Below the pieces are notes generated by a model that saw nothing but the letters and a program-made list of their open reading frames with translations, did not search any database and was not told the DNA's origin. Shown here piece by piece: positions 43,263 through 54,075 of a stretch of DNA of 64,000 nt (position 1 is its first letter; every line of letters begins with the position of its first letter). Source of the DNA: Atherinomorus stipes (lineage: Eukaryota; Chordata; Actinopteri; Atheriniformes; Atherinidae); NCBI GenBank assembly GCA_023101725.1, contig JALJCO010010507.1:1-64000 (forward strand). The letters run 5' to 3'. The position numbers were made by a program, and so were the translations under genes.

Positions 43263-45144
43263 TAAGGGTGTGTATAGTGTTCCCCCAAGATTACATACTC
43301 CATCAATGACTGTTAATAATAATGAAAATTAGTCAACAAAATTTGATATTATCTAATCAAATGTCTCATTCAAAACCAACCTCATAGTGCCATTTAAAAA
43401 AAGAAAAAAGCCAGTTTCATCATAATCTGTTTCAGGATCCAAAGTGACAGTCTTGTTGATATTTCAGTTTAAAGTGGTGACACCATTAAGCATCTCATTA
43501 CAAAACAGGCTCTGAGAAATAAGAGAAAAAAAGAGAAATGTGTATTTTACTGTGATCCTTTGAAATACTCTGCTATATGTAGTAGTGGAATGGAGATCAA
43601 AAGGCATATGTCAGTCTATGCAAACTGGATTTATGTGTTTGCAGAGAAAAGCTGTCTATAGAAATATCACATGAATGTTTCAGAAGCCCAGTCTAACTCC
43701 TCTTGTGTCCTTTTGTCACAGCCCTGATGTCTGTCATGAACACAGCAGGTGGCTTTTAGCCTCAACTTTTGAACTGCAGTTATTTTTCCATCATGTTTGC
43801 TCTTCTCTGTTACATATTTTCAAGTTTTTTACCTAAAAAAATGACAAAAACAACTTTACTGGTACTTACTATTAAAGCAAAGTTCAAGAGACAGGTTAGC
43901 TAGCACCCCTTGCTTAGTATGCATTAGCCCCTAACGTATTTGGGATCATACAGGCTGTCTGACATCAACCTGCTGAAAGTGTAGTTGCTCAAATTCCAAG
44001 CAACGGCACAGAAGGTGGATTTTGCTCAGAAGTCATGTCTTTAGGGCCATAAACGATTATTTTGAAGACCCATCGAATAGTCACTGATTATTTTGCCGAT
44101 TAGTCGACTAATCAGATCATACAAAAATTGTAGCATATTTACAGCTATTCAGTGCTGTGTTAGTGTTAAAAAACATGGAAGAGAGTCAAAATCGGGCTTA
44201 TTTGATGGTGATTCAGTTAAAAAAATATTTTTTTCCTTCTTCTGTCAACCTGATAGTTAGTCCCTGTTTATCACTGAAATCTTGTTTTCCCTTCAGACAG
44301 TACCCATACACTTCTAGACCCCTGCCAAATATGACTAGCGAAAACATACACGTGATCTTGTCACCCTTGGCTTTCTGGGTAGTGTCACTTGATCGTGCAG
44401 TCCCCACAGATGACAGCCAAAAGTTTTAGGGCAAACCTGATCTAATTCAGCAAGATTACATCCATCCTGATTATGATGGGGCAGATCTCAGTTTTTAGAA
44501 CTAAGGACAACATTGTTTGCCATCCAAAACCATGACAACCCAGCGTTTACACCAGGAGGCAGATACAGTTTCACATACTTCTTTGCAATTTCCCACCTCC
44601 TACCAGCCTCCCACAACCCTGCAAGTGTGTCTATCTTCTCCCTCAGAGCCCACATTAAACCAATAAAAAAAATCAACATGAGAGCAGATCATGAAAACTT
44701 AATGTGATTAAAACCACTACTTTATCTCAGTGCTCGGTAAGATGAAGAAACTGCAATAAACAACTTTAATATTCATGTATATGTTAAAAATAACATCCTT
44801 AATATGGCCTTTTCTGCTCTATTAAACTCAATTTACTCTTCTGAAAATGTAAAGACCTGCTCACTCTCTTCATATCCTTGATCGTGTTATTACATATCCC
44901 TTAAGATTGTTTCATAACAACCCCTGTCTTATCAGACCAGTTAATTTGAAAAGGAGAGCTGAATTGAAAAGATGTCACAAAAAGTATTGACGTGTAGGAG
45001 TTGAACCTGAAACAATTGATAAAGAATGACACTTTTTGAGGGTTTATGTAGCTCCACACCTTTTTGGGTTAAACTGACATTTTCAAAATAGTTAAATATT
45101 TACCACTTGGTTAGTGTTAACACTTGTGAACTCCCACAGCTGTG
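43263..45144. other. unassigned DNA
   Basis: No gene was recognised. A perfect 16-bp palindrome GATTAGTCGACTAATC lies at 44098-44113 in a segment resembling hAT-like remnants. Open frames at 44157-44429 and 44488-44707 lack motifs. Confidence 0.3.
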
Positions 45145-45148
45145 TTAA

Positions 45149-45631
45149 AGGGACTAGAGGCAGGAATTACGAAAGAATGAACAAGCATGTCCAGTTTTTT
45201 AATACTTATGGATGATGAAGCGTTAAAAACCTAAATTAACGAGCCCACCCACGTCTCTCTCCGTTGCCTTGAACAGGCTGTGTTCTGCATAATGCGCTGC
45301 AATTCAGTGGCCGAATTTCCCGCGCTGCCCTGCGGATGTGACGTCAAATGACGCTGCATCCGTGTCCCCGACAGTTTTGATAGAGGAAGAAGACGGTCGC
45401 GGTAAATTTAAACACTGTAAGCGATAGTTATGGATTCTTCTGCCGTCAGCAAACAATCCAGATCAACTGAAAGACACTAAAAAGTGTAACTACAAAGAAA
45501 AAGTGTAGTAAACAACATTACAGCTTCAGTTTGTGCACGCTCCCGTGACGGCTTGGCTCGTGGCTGCAGTTACCTGAAGCGCCAGCCGGGGCAGTCGCGA
45601 GTTTAATTTCTTAATCTTGCCTCTAGTCCCT
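45149..45631. mobile_element. TTAA MITE (T2/Kolobok-like)
   Basis: Ends AGGGACTAGAGGCAGGA and inverted match with one difference in that stretch. The left flank is TTAA (45145-45148) and the right flank TTGA (45632-45635), a one-base change from TTAA. Termini read TTAAAGGGA. Non-coding. Confidence 0.75.
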
Positions 45632-45748
45632 TTGAAATATAAACAAAGCAATTCAAAATAAACACTGTAGCGTGTTAAATATGAACTCTTAAAAATGTTA
45701 GTTTCATTTCCAAAACGTAGATTATATACCAAAGACAGGATAATGAAT

Positions 45749-45822
45749 GCAACCTGGAATTGAACATACTGTGTGTCCTCCGTGTGAAGGGTAAACTCAC
45801 TAACCACTTAACCACAGGTACA
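45749..45822 (-). repeat. tRNA-derived SINE-like head
   Basis: The minus strand reads TGGTTAAGTGGTTAG (A-box-like, 45800-45814) and GTTCAATTCC (B-box-like, 45755-45764) at tRNA-like spacing. A complete tRNA structure was not seen. The sequence downstream on the minus strand could be a SINE body, ending near the MITE at 45631. Confidence 0.45.
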
Positions 45823-46180
45823 TCTTCACAGCATTAAATCAGTTTTAAGACAGATGGTGAAAAAAAAAAAGCATCTGCTGATGTAATAATTTCAAACGTT
45901 TGACTGTTGACATTCAGTTCTCTGGAGGAAACCGATTTAATTGGTCCATAATCTGTTTTAAGGAAAATATTTGATGAGCAGTGGTTGTCTGTATTATCAA
46001 AAGATTTTCAAATTCAGTTTCAGCTGCAGGAACAAAACTTCAGGCAGGTAATGGTACCAACTCATTCACAAAACTGTTGCAGTTCAATATGTGGGCGGAG
46101 CCTAATTGTGTCTGTGCAGAGTCAAACTTAACTCTCACATGATCAACTCTGTTCATTTAACCCCAACACCAAACACTTAA

Positions 46181-46356
46181 AGGATAATTTTCTTTTTTTT
46201 TTCAACCTGTTCATTCGTGCATTTACTCACCGGTGAAGTTTCTGCATCACTTTGACTCCTTTGGGAGATATTACTTTGAGTAACCCTTCGGCGTACATCC
46301 ATATAATGGGAGAGACAAGGCAGCCTCTATATAAGGCATTATCCGCTGTAATTTTG
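46181..46356 (-). mobile_element. dispersed repeat R3, copy 2
   Basis: Opposite-strand copy of 3235-3471 and 56980-57208, beginning AGGATAATTTTC after TTAA (46177-46180). It is missing part of the segment present in the other copies just before the purine-rich tail. Confidence 0.7.
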
Positions 46357-47112
46357 TGACGTCACAGTCTGTAGGTAGCGCCCCCTGGCAAAAAAGACTC
46401 TTGCTTGATGCCTGTAGGCTGAGAGCGAGACAGAGAAACACACAATTACACTGATGGAAAATACCAGACGGTTGTTCTGCAATCGGCTGCACAAACCTCC
46501 AGGGGAATAAAAGCTGGGGTTGTGTCTTTACTGCATTCTGTCCGACACACCCTGAGAGGAAAAACCTGAGGATCAGTGCTATCAAACTCACCTCGGTCCC
46601 CTGGTACAGTAAACCATGGCAGCCCCTCCACCAGCCGCTAACCCACACATATTATCAGCGAACACTTCATCAACGGTCAGTAAAGCCCACACCTGCATTC
46701 ATAGTTAGCGTAGTTTTAGTCATAAATAAAACCTTATGTATACGTGTTGATGTGGTTTGTGGTCAAATGGAGGTGACCAGCTGCCTGCTGTCATTCTAAT
46801 GACTTGATGTTAGCTTCTAGCTAAAACGAAGGGATGTGGTGTGGAAAGCCTCTTACACTCATGTTCAGCTGAATAGCACAAAGAGAAGATGTAACACTGA
46901 TATTTAGAATAATCTTTGTTTTTCACACATACCTGTCCTGTATACTTTTTATTTACGTCCTCATAGCGCTCCATCATTTCTAAACCTGATGTTGTAATGA
47001 GTTAAAATGAGAGGAAATTTTTTAAAAAGAAAGAAAGAAACAAACAAACTTTTTCCAAAGCAATAATTTCTGTTTGAATGGTAGTTTTAAGTGAGAACTG
47101 TCTGTGATCTAA
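46357..47112. other. unassigned DNA
   Basis: No gene or repeat was recognised. The overlapping minus-strand frames at 46271-46648 extend into repeat R3 and show no motif. Confidence 0.3.
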
Positions 47113-47443
47113 TACAGGTACTACCCAAAAAAATTTGAATGTCTGGAAAAAGTTCTTGTATTTCTGTAATTCAACTTTAAAGGTGCAATTTACATATTGT
47201 ATAGATAAATACTATGGAAATCAATATATTTCAAGCTTTTGTTTGTTTGGATGTTGCTGATTAGGACTTGCAGTTTAAGAAAACCTCAAATTCAAAAACT
47301 CAAAAAATGAGAATACTGTGAAAAGCTCCAGTATTGTAGGTTCAGAGTGTCACATTCTGATCAGGTAAGTAATCCAAAACATGTCCATAAGTGCCCCAAG
47401 CATTTAAAAAAGTCTCTGTCTTGGTTTAGAAGAATTCACAATC

Positions 47444-48146
47444 ATGGGGAAGACTGCTGATCTGACAGTTGTGCAGGAAACCATCATTGACTCCCTGCAC
47501 AAGGTGGGAAAGACACAAAAAAGTGATAGAAAAGAAGCTGGATGTTCTCAGAGTGCTGTCTCAAAGCACATTAATGGACAGTTAAGTGGAAGAAAGACGT
47601 GTGGAAGAAAACGGTGTACAAGCCGGAGGGCTGACAGCAGCCTGGAGAAGATGGTCAGTGTTAAGTTTCCCAGTCTGTGATGACCCGGGATCCATGTCAG
47701 CTGCTGGTGTTGGTCCTCTGTGCTTCATCAAGTCCAGCATAAATGCAGCCGTCTACCAGGACATTTTGGAGCACTTCATGCTTGCTTCAGTGGACCAGCT
47801 GTATGGGGATGCAGACTTCATCTTCCAGCAGGACTTGGCAACTGCTCACTCTGCCAAAACTACAAAATCTTGGTTCAACAACCATGGGATCACCTTGCTT
47901 GATTGGCCCACAAACTCACCTGACCTGAACCCCATGGAAAACATGTGGGGTATTGTCAAGACAAAGCTGAACGGGAAGAGACCAAACAATAAAGAAGAGT
48001 TTAAGTCTTCCATAACACCTAAGATATGCCATAAGCTGGTTCCATGCCATGCCGGGTTGAGGCAGTCATTCATACAAAAGGGCCCAAACCATGTGTTAAG
48101 TACAGATGCAAGATTTTATTTTAGAGAGCCTGACTTTTTGCTTTAA
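47444..48146 (+). pseudogene. Tc1-type transposase, internally deleted
   Basis: The first frame reads MGKTADLTVVQETIIDSLHK with a helix-turn-helix-like AGCSQSAVSKHINGQLSG. A second frame (from about 47690) provides FIFQQDLATAH (second catalytic Asp), GITLLDWPTNSPDLNPMENM (catalytic Glu) and the C-terminus. The part with the first catalytic Asp is deleted, and the two frames are not joined. Inactive. Confidence 0.85.
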
Positions 48147-48264
48147 AAACCCTTTTATAATTGATTTCATGCAGTATTCTAATTTTTTGAGTCTTTGAAT
48201 TTTAAGGTTTTCTTAAGCTGCAAGTCCTAATCTGCAACATCCACACAAATGAATGCTTGAAATA

Positions 48265-48478
48265 CACTCCTCACAAAAAGTTAGGAATATTCAACTTTCG
48301 GTTATAATTTCAGGAAAATATATAAAGTGTTCATATTCAACCACTGAACAATGTGCATGTGCATCTAAAAGTTTAGAGAAAGTCTAATTCAGTTCACTTG
48401 GGCAAGTCGCAGTGGATTTTATGGTCATTCTGACATCATGCAAAAAAAACAAATATCCTTAACTTTTTGTGAGTAGTG
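48265..48478. mobile_element. TA-flanked MITE inside transposon C
   Basis: The ends CACTCCTCACAAAAAGTTAG and the inverted match are flanked by TA (48263-48264, 48479-48480). It interrupts the right inverted repeat of transposon C at a TATATTGG site that is intact in the left repeat. About 214 bp, non-coding. Confidence 0.8.
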
Positions 48479-48526
48479 TATATTGGTTTGCATATTATTT
48501 ATCTATACAATATGTAAATTGCACCT

Positions 48527-48794
48527 TGTCACGACCAGCGTGGCAAGCCGTGACAAAAAAGAGGGAAGGCGACAATGGCGACTTTTCTAAATAATTTATT
48601 AAAGAAAATTAAGTGTGTGCGAAATATATAAGTGAACAATCAGCGGTGTAATGCGGATGCAGATCAGCACATGTACAAACCAGGCTGTGGAGGGAAGCAG
48701 AGAGCGGCAGAAAGTTAGTCATCTGAGCTTTTAAATGACCAGCCACCCAGAGCAGGTGCTCTGATGACAGGCCACACCTAATGGGGCCGTCACA
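48527..48794 (-). repeat. 3' LTR of the Gmr1-type element
   Basis: On the minus strand it starts TGTGACGG and ends CGTGACA, with AATAAA near 48595. The adjacent GGGGGAGGG (48795-48803) is the polypurine tract. On the far side it joins CACCT of Tc1 element C. Without a 5' LTR the target duplication cannot be checked. Confidence 0.75.
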
Positions 48795-48805
48795 CCCTCC
48801 CCCAT

Positions 48806-50744
48806 AAAAGGACGATACCCACAAAAAGGTGGCGGAGCCCACCTGATCAATGCAATCATCGACCCGCGGTAATGGAAAAGAGTCAGCCTTGGTCACCCCG
48901 TTTACCCTCCGAAAATCCGTGCAGAACCGGGGAGTGCCATCCGGCTTAGGTATCAAAATGCACGGAGAAGCCCAGCTAGACGAGGAGGGCCTGGCGATCC
49001 CATTCTGAAGCATATAGCCAACCTCCCGCTCCAACAGAGCCCGTTTAGCAGGGGCCATACGATAAAAGGGCTGTTTAGTCGGGGGCGCATCCCCGATATC
49101 AATATCATATTCCACCCAAGTTGTACATGAGGGTACATCTCCAAACAAACAAAGATAACCGCGTAACAGCCCAGTCAGCTCATCACCCTGTGAACAAGGA
49201 AGATGGAACAACAGCTTATCCAGATTCTGGAGTACTGTGGAATTATTGAGCCGACCGCAAAGTAGCCCCTCATCAGGGTCAGGCACTCCATCAGACTCAG
49301 TGTCTGGACAGATGGCTAGAGCGGGACGAACATCCGGGTCAGACATACGTGGATAATAGGGTCTCAGGAGATTAACATGGTAAAACTGCCTTGATTTTCT
49401 GCGCCCCATAGTTTTGATCATAAAATTGACATCTGATAGCTTTTCAGCTACCACAAATGGACCAGTATACCGTGCTTGGAAAGGGGAATCCACAACAGGC
49501 AACAGAGCAAGTACCTGATCACCTGGCTCAAAGCCACGGTGCTCAGCCTTACGGTCATAAAGATGTTTCATTTTACATTGAGCCACACTAATTAGCCGCT
49601 CCTTAGCCAGATTGCAGGCCATAAACAACCGTTGCTTGAACCCATTCACGAAATCAACCAAATTCCGTGGTGGCTGTCCCCGCACCCACCCATCCCTCAG
49701 AACAGCCAGAGGACCCTTAACAGAGTGACCAAAAACGAGCTCATTTGGGCTAAAACCTGTGCTTTCCTGCACAGCCTCCCTCGCTGCCAGTAACATCCAC
49801 GGTAGTCCCTCCTCCCAGTCCCTGTCCAACTCTGTACAATAAGCCCGCAGAAGAGACTTAAGAGTTTGATGGAACCGCTCTAAAGCTCCCTGGCTCTGAG
49901 GATGGTAAGCAGAGGACTGACGATGATCCACACGCAAAAGCTTCAAAACATGTGCAAACATGTGAGCTGAAAAGTTAGACCCCTGATTGGTTTGGATGAC
50001 CCGTGGAACACCAAAAACCGAAATGAACTGTGTCAAGGCCTTAACCACAGCCTTAGTGGTGATCGAGCGCAACGGATAAGCGGCAGGGTATCGGGTGCTT
50101 AAGCATATCACCGTGAGCAAATACTTGCACCCAGACGCGGAAGCGGGCAACGGACCAACACAGTCCACGATCAGATGTTCAAAAGGGTCACAGACCACAG
50201 GAATGGGTTGTAAGGGGGAAACATAACTGTTCTTGTTCGGCTTGCCGGTCAACTGACAAACATGACATGTTTTAATATAAGCAGACACATCGTGCTTCAT
50301 ACGAGGCCAAAAGTAGTGTTTAAGGATGTTATAATACATTTTCTTAACACCCAAATGTCCACCATCGTTGTGCGCAGTTTTCATCACCATTGCACGAAAA
50401 GCGCTGGGGATCAACAGCTGAAACACTGGAACCCCCACAGACTCATCGTCAACAGGAACCCATTTCCTGAACAACAGGTCATCATGCACAAAATAACCGC
50501 ATGCAGCACTCCTAATGTCAGAGTACGACACCGCACCTTCAAATAAACTCTTCAAAGTGACATCACTGCGCTGCTCACGCCGCAGATCATCACGTGACAC
50601 ATTAAGTGGGAAATCTGACATATCCAACCCGGTCACTGACAGGTCGTCCTGAGAAGATGACGTCACCGCCGCATCCGCCCTGCTGGCTGCGCGAGTGACC
50701 ACACAGGCTGAAGAACCGTCACCTGAGGACGAAACAGAAACCAC
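48806..50744 (-). pseudogene. Gmr1-type integrase plus partial reverse transcriptase
   Basis: The open frame (nominally 711 residues, to 48609) has an integrase zinc site with His125, His130, Cys160 and Cys163. The core has Asp194 (LIVDCVG), then Asn253 in IQTNQGSNF where Asp is expected, and Glu289 (GALERFHQTLK). The Asn-to-Glu spacing is the standard 35. The start of reverse transcriptase follows (WASPCILIPKPDGTPRFCTD, near residue 610) but stops after DQVGSATF near 48830. The remaining open frame reads through 3' noncoding and LTR sequence and is not protein. The catalytic substitution and RT loss make it inactive. Confidence 0.85.
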
Positions 50745-52440
50745 AGTAAAGTAAATGGACTACTATAAGGCTTTCAACAAACCCCAAACAAACTACATCC
50801 CCACACACCCCCAGAAGGGGGGGAGGGGAGGGGGGGGAGGCCGAGCTCCTCGCCGGCGCACCAGAAAGTATCCATTCCTCGTTCAGATCATCACAAGGAC
50901 CATCTGGCTCAACTCGACCATACTCACGAGAGGAAAAATCTGACCAAACACGGCTACCCGCCAAACCGTTGCCCAGAATAAGATGTATGCCCTTAACTGG
51001 TAGGCCAGGGCGCACACCAACAGACACATTACCCCGTACCAGATCACAGTCCAAGTGTACCTGATGTACTGGGATGGGTAAAATCGTTAAACCCATGCCC
51101 CGACATAGGATGCGTTCCCCAGTATCAGAATCAGCAGTCAACGGTAACACAGAGTCCAACAAGTACGAATCAAAAGCTCCAGTGTCTCGCAGGATTTTAG
51201 TGGGAACTTTGGTGTTGCTACCCACTAGTGAAACAAATCCGTTCCTAATGAATGGAGCATAGGCAGCTAACACACCAGAACCACACACTGAGGACACATT
51301 TGCGTCAGAAACGCGTTCATAGACAGGAGCTGCAAGTGCCGCCGGCTTAATGTCACGTCGTTCCACCCCACGTCGCGCCTTCAGCACTGGACACTCACCT
51401 TTCCAATGTCCCAAACCACGACAATAATGACACATTCTACTACGGTCTGCAGCCATAAGATTAGAGTCCAGTTTAGCTGGAACAAACTTACACGCACCAT
51501 CTGATCTGTCGCGCACAGCCGCACTGCGTTTAGGAGATCCCCGTCCCCCAAACCTGGTTTTATGGATGAGAGTAAACTTATCCGCGGAAACAGCCGCATC
51601 CTCGACAGTAGTCGCTTTTTGCTCCTTAACATAAGTAGCAACCCGCTCAGGCAGATCATCCTGAAACTGCTCCAACACGATTAGGTTACATAAATCCTCA
51701 AAGTTGGTAACATCAGACGCCGATAACCAGCGCTTAAAGTGTAAAGACAGATCCCTCGCAAACTCAACATACGTCTGTCCACCTTTCTTTTCCCAAGTCC
51801 TAAAACGCTGCCGATAGGCCTCAGGAACCAATTCATAGGCTTTCAACACAGCTAACTTGATCTTACCATAAATAAGACTGTCAGTGCTGGACAAAGCGGA
51901 ATACGCCTCCTGCGCTTTTCCAGTAAGTACGCACGGAAGCATCAAGGCACGTTCATCCTCAGACCACTTTTTAATGTTGCCAACCCGCTCAAACAACACA
52001 AAAAAAGAGTCAGGGTCTTTCTCATTGAACTGAGGCAACCAACGCAAGTTGTCAGTAGTAAGCAGACTCTCACGTCCATTCCCTGACAGCTCCGCATCAT
52101 CACGTTTAGCCATGGTCAGACGCAGCGCTTCCAACTCCAACTTGTCTTTCTCCACCTGTGTGCGTAAACGCTCAAGCTCAAGCCGTTCCTTAATTTTTGA
52201 CTCCTGTACAGCTCTGTCATGTTCCAACTGCAACAACAACAACTCTTTCCGTTGCTCAAACGTTAAACCCTGCTCAGAAACAGACAAGCCACCAGACATT
52301 GAGACAGACTCCTCCGTCCCCTCCTCCTGAACTGCAGATAAAACTTCCAACTCCACCAGCTCCCGTCGCAACGCAGCCTTAATGCTCTCCTTCAGCGGTT
52401 TATCTGACACATCAACCTCATAATGCTCCGCTAACTTCAA
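50719..52440 (-). CDS. Gmr1-type gag-protease
   Basis: The 573-residue minus-strand frame starts in gag (KLAEHYEVDVSDKPLKESIK) and has a coiled-coil-like charged segment at residues 70-110. The capsid-like part includes RFRTWEKKGGQTYVEFARDL. The CCHC knuckle CHYCRGLGHWKGEC is at 337-350. The protease motif LRDTGAFDSYL has Asp419, and HLILGNGLAG is the typical second protease motif. The nominal start is not ATG. Upstream coding (SPSDYILNKLKKAQ) is in another frame, so gag has a frameshift near 52455. The last 40 residues look out of frame, and pol continues in a different frame from about 50744. Confidence 0.8.
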   Translation of the reverse strand: MKLAEHYEVDVSDKPLKESIKAALRRELVELEVLSAVQEEGTEESVSMSGGLSVSEQGLTFEQRKELLLLQLEHDRAVQESKIKERLELERLRTQVEKDKLELEALRLTMAKRDDAELSGNGRESLLTTDNLRWLPQFNEKDPDSFFVLFERVGNIKKWSEDERALMLPCVLTGKAQEAYSALSSTDSLIYGKIKLAVLKAYELVPEAYRQRFRTWEKKGGQTYVEFARDLSLHFKRWLSASDVTNFEDLCNLIVLEQFQDDLPERVATYVKEQKATTVEDAAVSADKFTLIHKTRFGGRGSPKRSAAVRDRSDGACKFVPAKLDSNLMAADRSRMCHYCRGLGHWKGECPVLKARRGVERRDIKPAALAAPVYERVSDANVSSVCGSGVLAAYAPFIRNGFVSLVGSNTKVPTKILRDTGAFDSYLLDSVLPLTADSDTGERILCRGMGLTILPIPVHQVHLDCDLVRGNVSVGVRPGLPVKGIHLILGNGLAGSRVWSDFSSREYGRVEPDGPCDDLNEEWILSGAPARSSASPPSPPPLLGVCGDVVCLGFVESLIVVHLLYCGFCFVLR

Positions 52441-52497
52441 AACTGCGCCTTCTTCAGTTTATTCAAAATATAATCAGATGGAGAAGCAATAAACGCC

Positions 52498-52874
52498 ACA
52501 CGGCGAGTCAGTCTGGGTTCCCTCTACTGGAAAGTGATTTCCACTCTGGTAAAAAATTGACTGGACCAGTCTGCGCGGGAGGAGGGACTTTACGACACGT
52601 CTTTTTCTGCAACTCAGTTTTCTAACCATAAACAGTCAGAATGGCGGCTGCAGAGGAGCAACGATATAACGATGCCCTTTCTGATGTCTTAAATGAGCTG
52701 CACATGTCCTTAAAACCGCAAACACTTGCTACTCTGAGGACTTTCCTCTTACAGAAAGCCTTCCATGTTTTCTAATTGGTTCTCTCTGGTTCAGTTTGTT
52801 CCTTTTCGTCCCGCCTCTCGTCTCAAACTGGAAATCAGTCTCCAACGAAGGGAGCCCAGACTGACTTGCCGTGT
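52498..52874. mobile_element. short element with 45-bp inverted repeats
   Basis: Arms 52498-52542 and 52830-52874 are imperfect reverse complements (core AGTCAGTCTGGGTTCCCT). Beyond the right arm the sequence to 52914 matches the palindrome near 2.47 kb, so the true right end is farther out. The left arm is cut off at the edge of the Gmr1-type element. The interior (CCTTTCTGATGTC...) shows no clear protein. Confidence 0.5.
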
Positions 52875-53019
52875 ATCTCATACATGGTGTTCGTCAGGCT
52901 GTTGTACTAGGCTAAGTAGGAGTAAGTGGTAGTAGTAAATACCCCTTCAAACTACTGTAAGGGTTTTCAGAAGCACACTTCAAACAGAGGGGTATGACGA
53001 ATTGGCGGATCACCAGCTA

Positions 53020-53545
53020 CAGTCGTCCTCAAAATTATTCATACCCTCGAATTAAATAGGGGAAAAATCAGCTGTCACTGAAATAAGATAAAATTGACAA
53101 AAGTAATAAGAAGTAAAAAATTCTATGAAAATCATGATATTGACTTTGTATTGTGGTTCAATAAAAATATTTCAAACAAGCACACAAAAAATAAAAAAAA
53201 ATTAAACAAGCATGTTGGGGAGCTGAAGCTAAACTTTTGTTGAACAACACTTTGAGGCAATCACTGCAATCAGGTGTTTTCTCTAATGTTCAAAAAGACT
53301 TCTACAGTACACCTCTTCACAGGTATTTTGGTCCATTGTTCATTGGAAAGGTGCTATAAAGTGTCTGAAATAGTTTTGTTTGTTTGTTTTTTTAGTTATT
53401 TTCAACCACAATTCAAAAACAATAATTTAATTCACTAAATTATAATTTTGTAAATTTTTATTTATTATTAGTTTCCTGCTATTTGAATTACTATAGTGAA
53501 TTTAGCCTTTTCTTTGGAGGGTATGAATAATTTTGAGGACGACTG
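53020..53545. mobile_element. Tc1/mariner-type MITE
   Basis: Perfect 28-bp terminal inverted repeats begin CAGTCGTCCTCAAAATTATT. TA flanks both ends (53018-53019, 53546-53547). Internal pieces resemble the 5' part of Tc1 elements, but no transposase remains. The same terminus starts the fragment at 22366. Confidence 0.85.
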
Positions 53546-53547
53546 TA

Positions 53548-54075
53548 GATGGCTGCTACTCAGTCCAAAAAAATATTGTCTAGTTTATCATTGTTTAAAT
53601 GTTTAACTATCATTTTCTTTTGAAAAATGCACATGAAAAAAAATTGCTAGCACTACGGTATGAGAACATAAACGCTACCAGGCTGAAAACCAGCCGGGCT
53701 CTGTAGGCAGCACTGATAATCTACAGAGTTAGTATGATCTATAAAAACTTCAGCAACCTTGCTGCTGGTCTTCATTTACATGGACGTCTTTTGTGGGATG
53801 CAACACAAGCAGGAATGTCATGCACAAATCGGACTTGCTTGGTAACGTTAATCCACAGCTGTAGATGACTTGATTGAGATTTCTGGCAACAGCTCAGCAT
53901 GCATCTGCTTGCCAGCAGAGATCACAGATGACATATGCGATTGTTGAAGAGGTATCCCTGGGGTGACTTTCAGCCCTACCCATCTGATTTAAGTGGCAAG
54001 GAGCAAGGGTAAAAAAGAAACAAGGTTAGGCCCAAGTGAGGTGTGTAAACTCTCAGGCATCAAAGGCATTTAGAG
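53548..54075. other. unassigned DNA, possibly LTR-element relic
   Basis: No frame was recognised. Proximity to the integrase fragment suggests that part of this is decayed retroelement sequence. Confidence 0.25.

Larger units (their letters stand above)
47115..48526 (+). mobile_element. Tc1/mariner-type transposon C, right end missing
   Basis: The left end CAGGTACTACCCAAAAAAAT follows TA (47113-47114). The right inverted repeat runs back through CAATATGTAAATTGCACC and stops at 48526, where the Gmr1-type element begins. The last 50 or so bp of the right terminal repeat is not found beyond that element. A second MITE sits inside the right repeat (48265-48478). Confidence 0.8.
48527..52500 (-). 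mobile_element. Gmr1-type Ty3/Gypsy retrotransposon, truncated
   Basis: Minus-strand order is gag with zinc knuckle, protease, integrase, then the start of reverse transcriptase. Integrase before RT is the hallmark of Gmr1-like elements, first described in Atlantic cod, and unlike ordinary Ty3/Gypsy. A 268-bp 3' LTR (48527-48794) follows a purine tract. Most of RT and all of RNase H are deleted. No 5' LTR is seen beyond 52440, and the expected remainder of the interrupted Tc1 is not there. The element is dead, but its order is clear. Confidence 0.85.

Noticed and set aside
45749..45822. Functional tRNA gene on the minus strand
   Set aside because: The A- and B-box-like motifs are present, but arms do not pair convincingly and no clear anticodon loop was found. 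A SINE head is more likely.
46271..46648. 125-residue minus-strand frame
   Set aside because: It overlaps dispersed repeat R3 and a competing frame, and has no recognisable domain.
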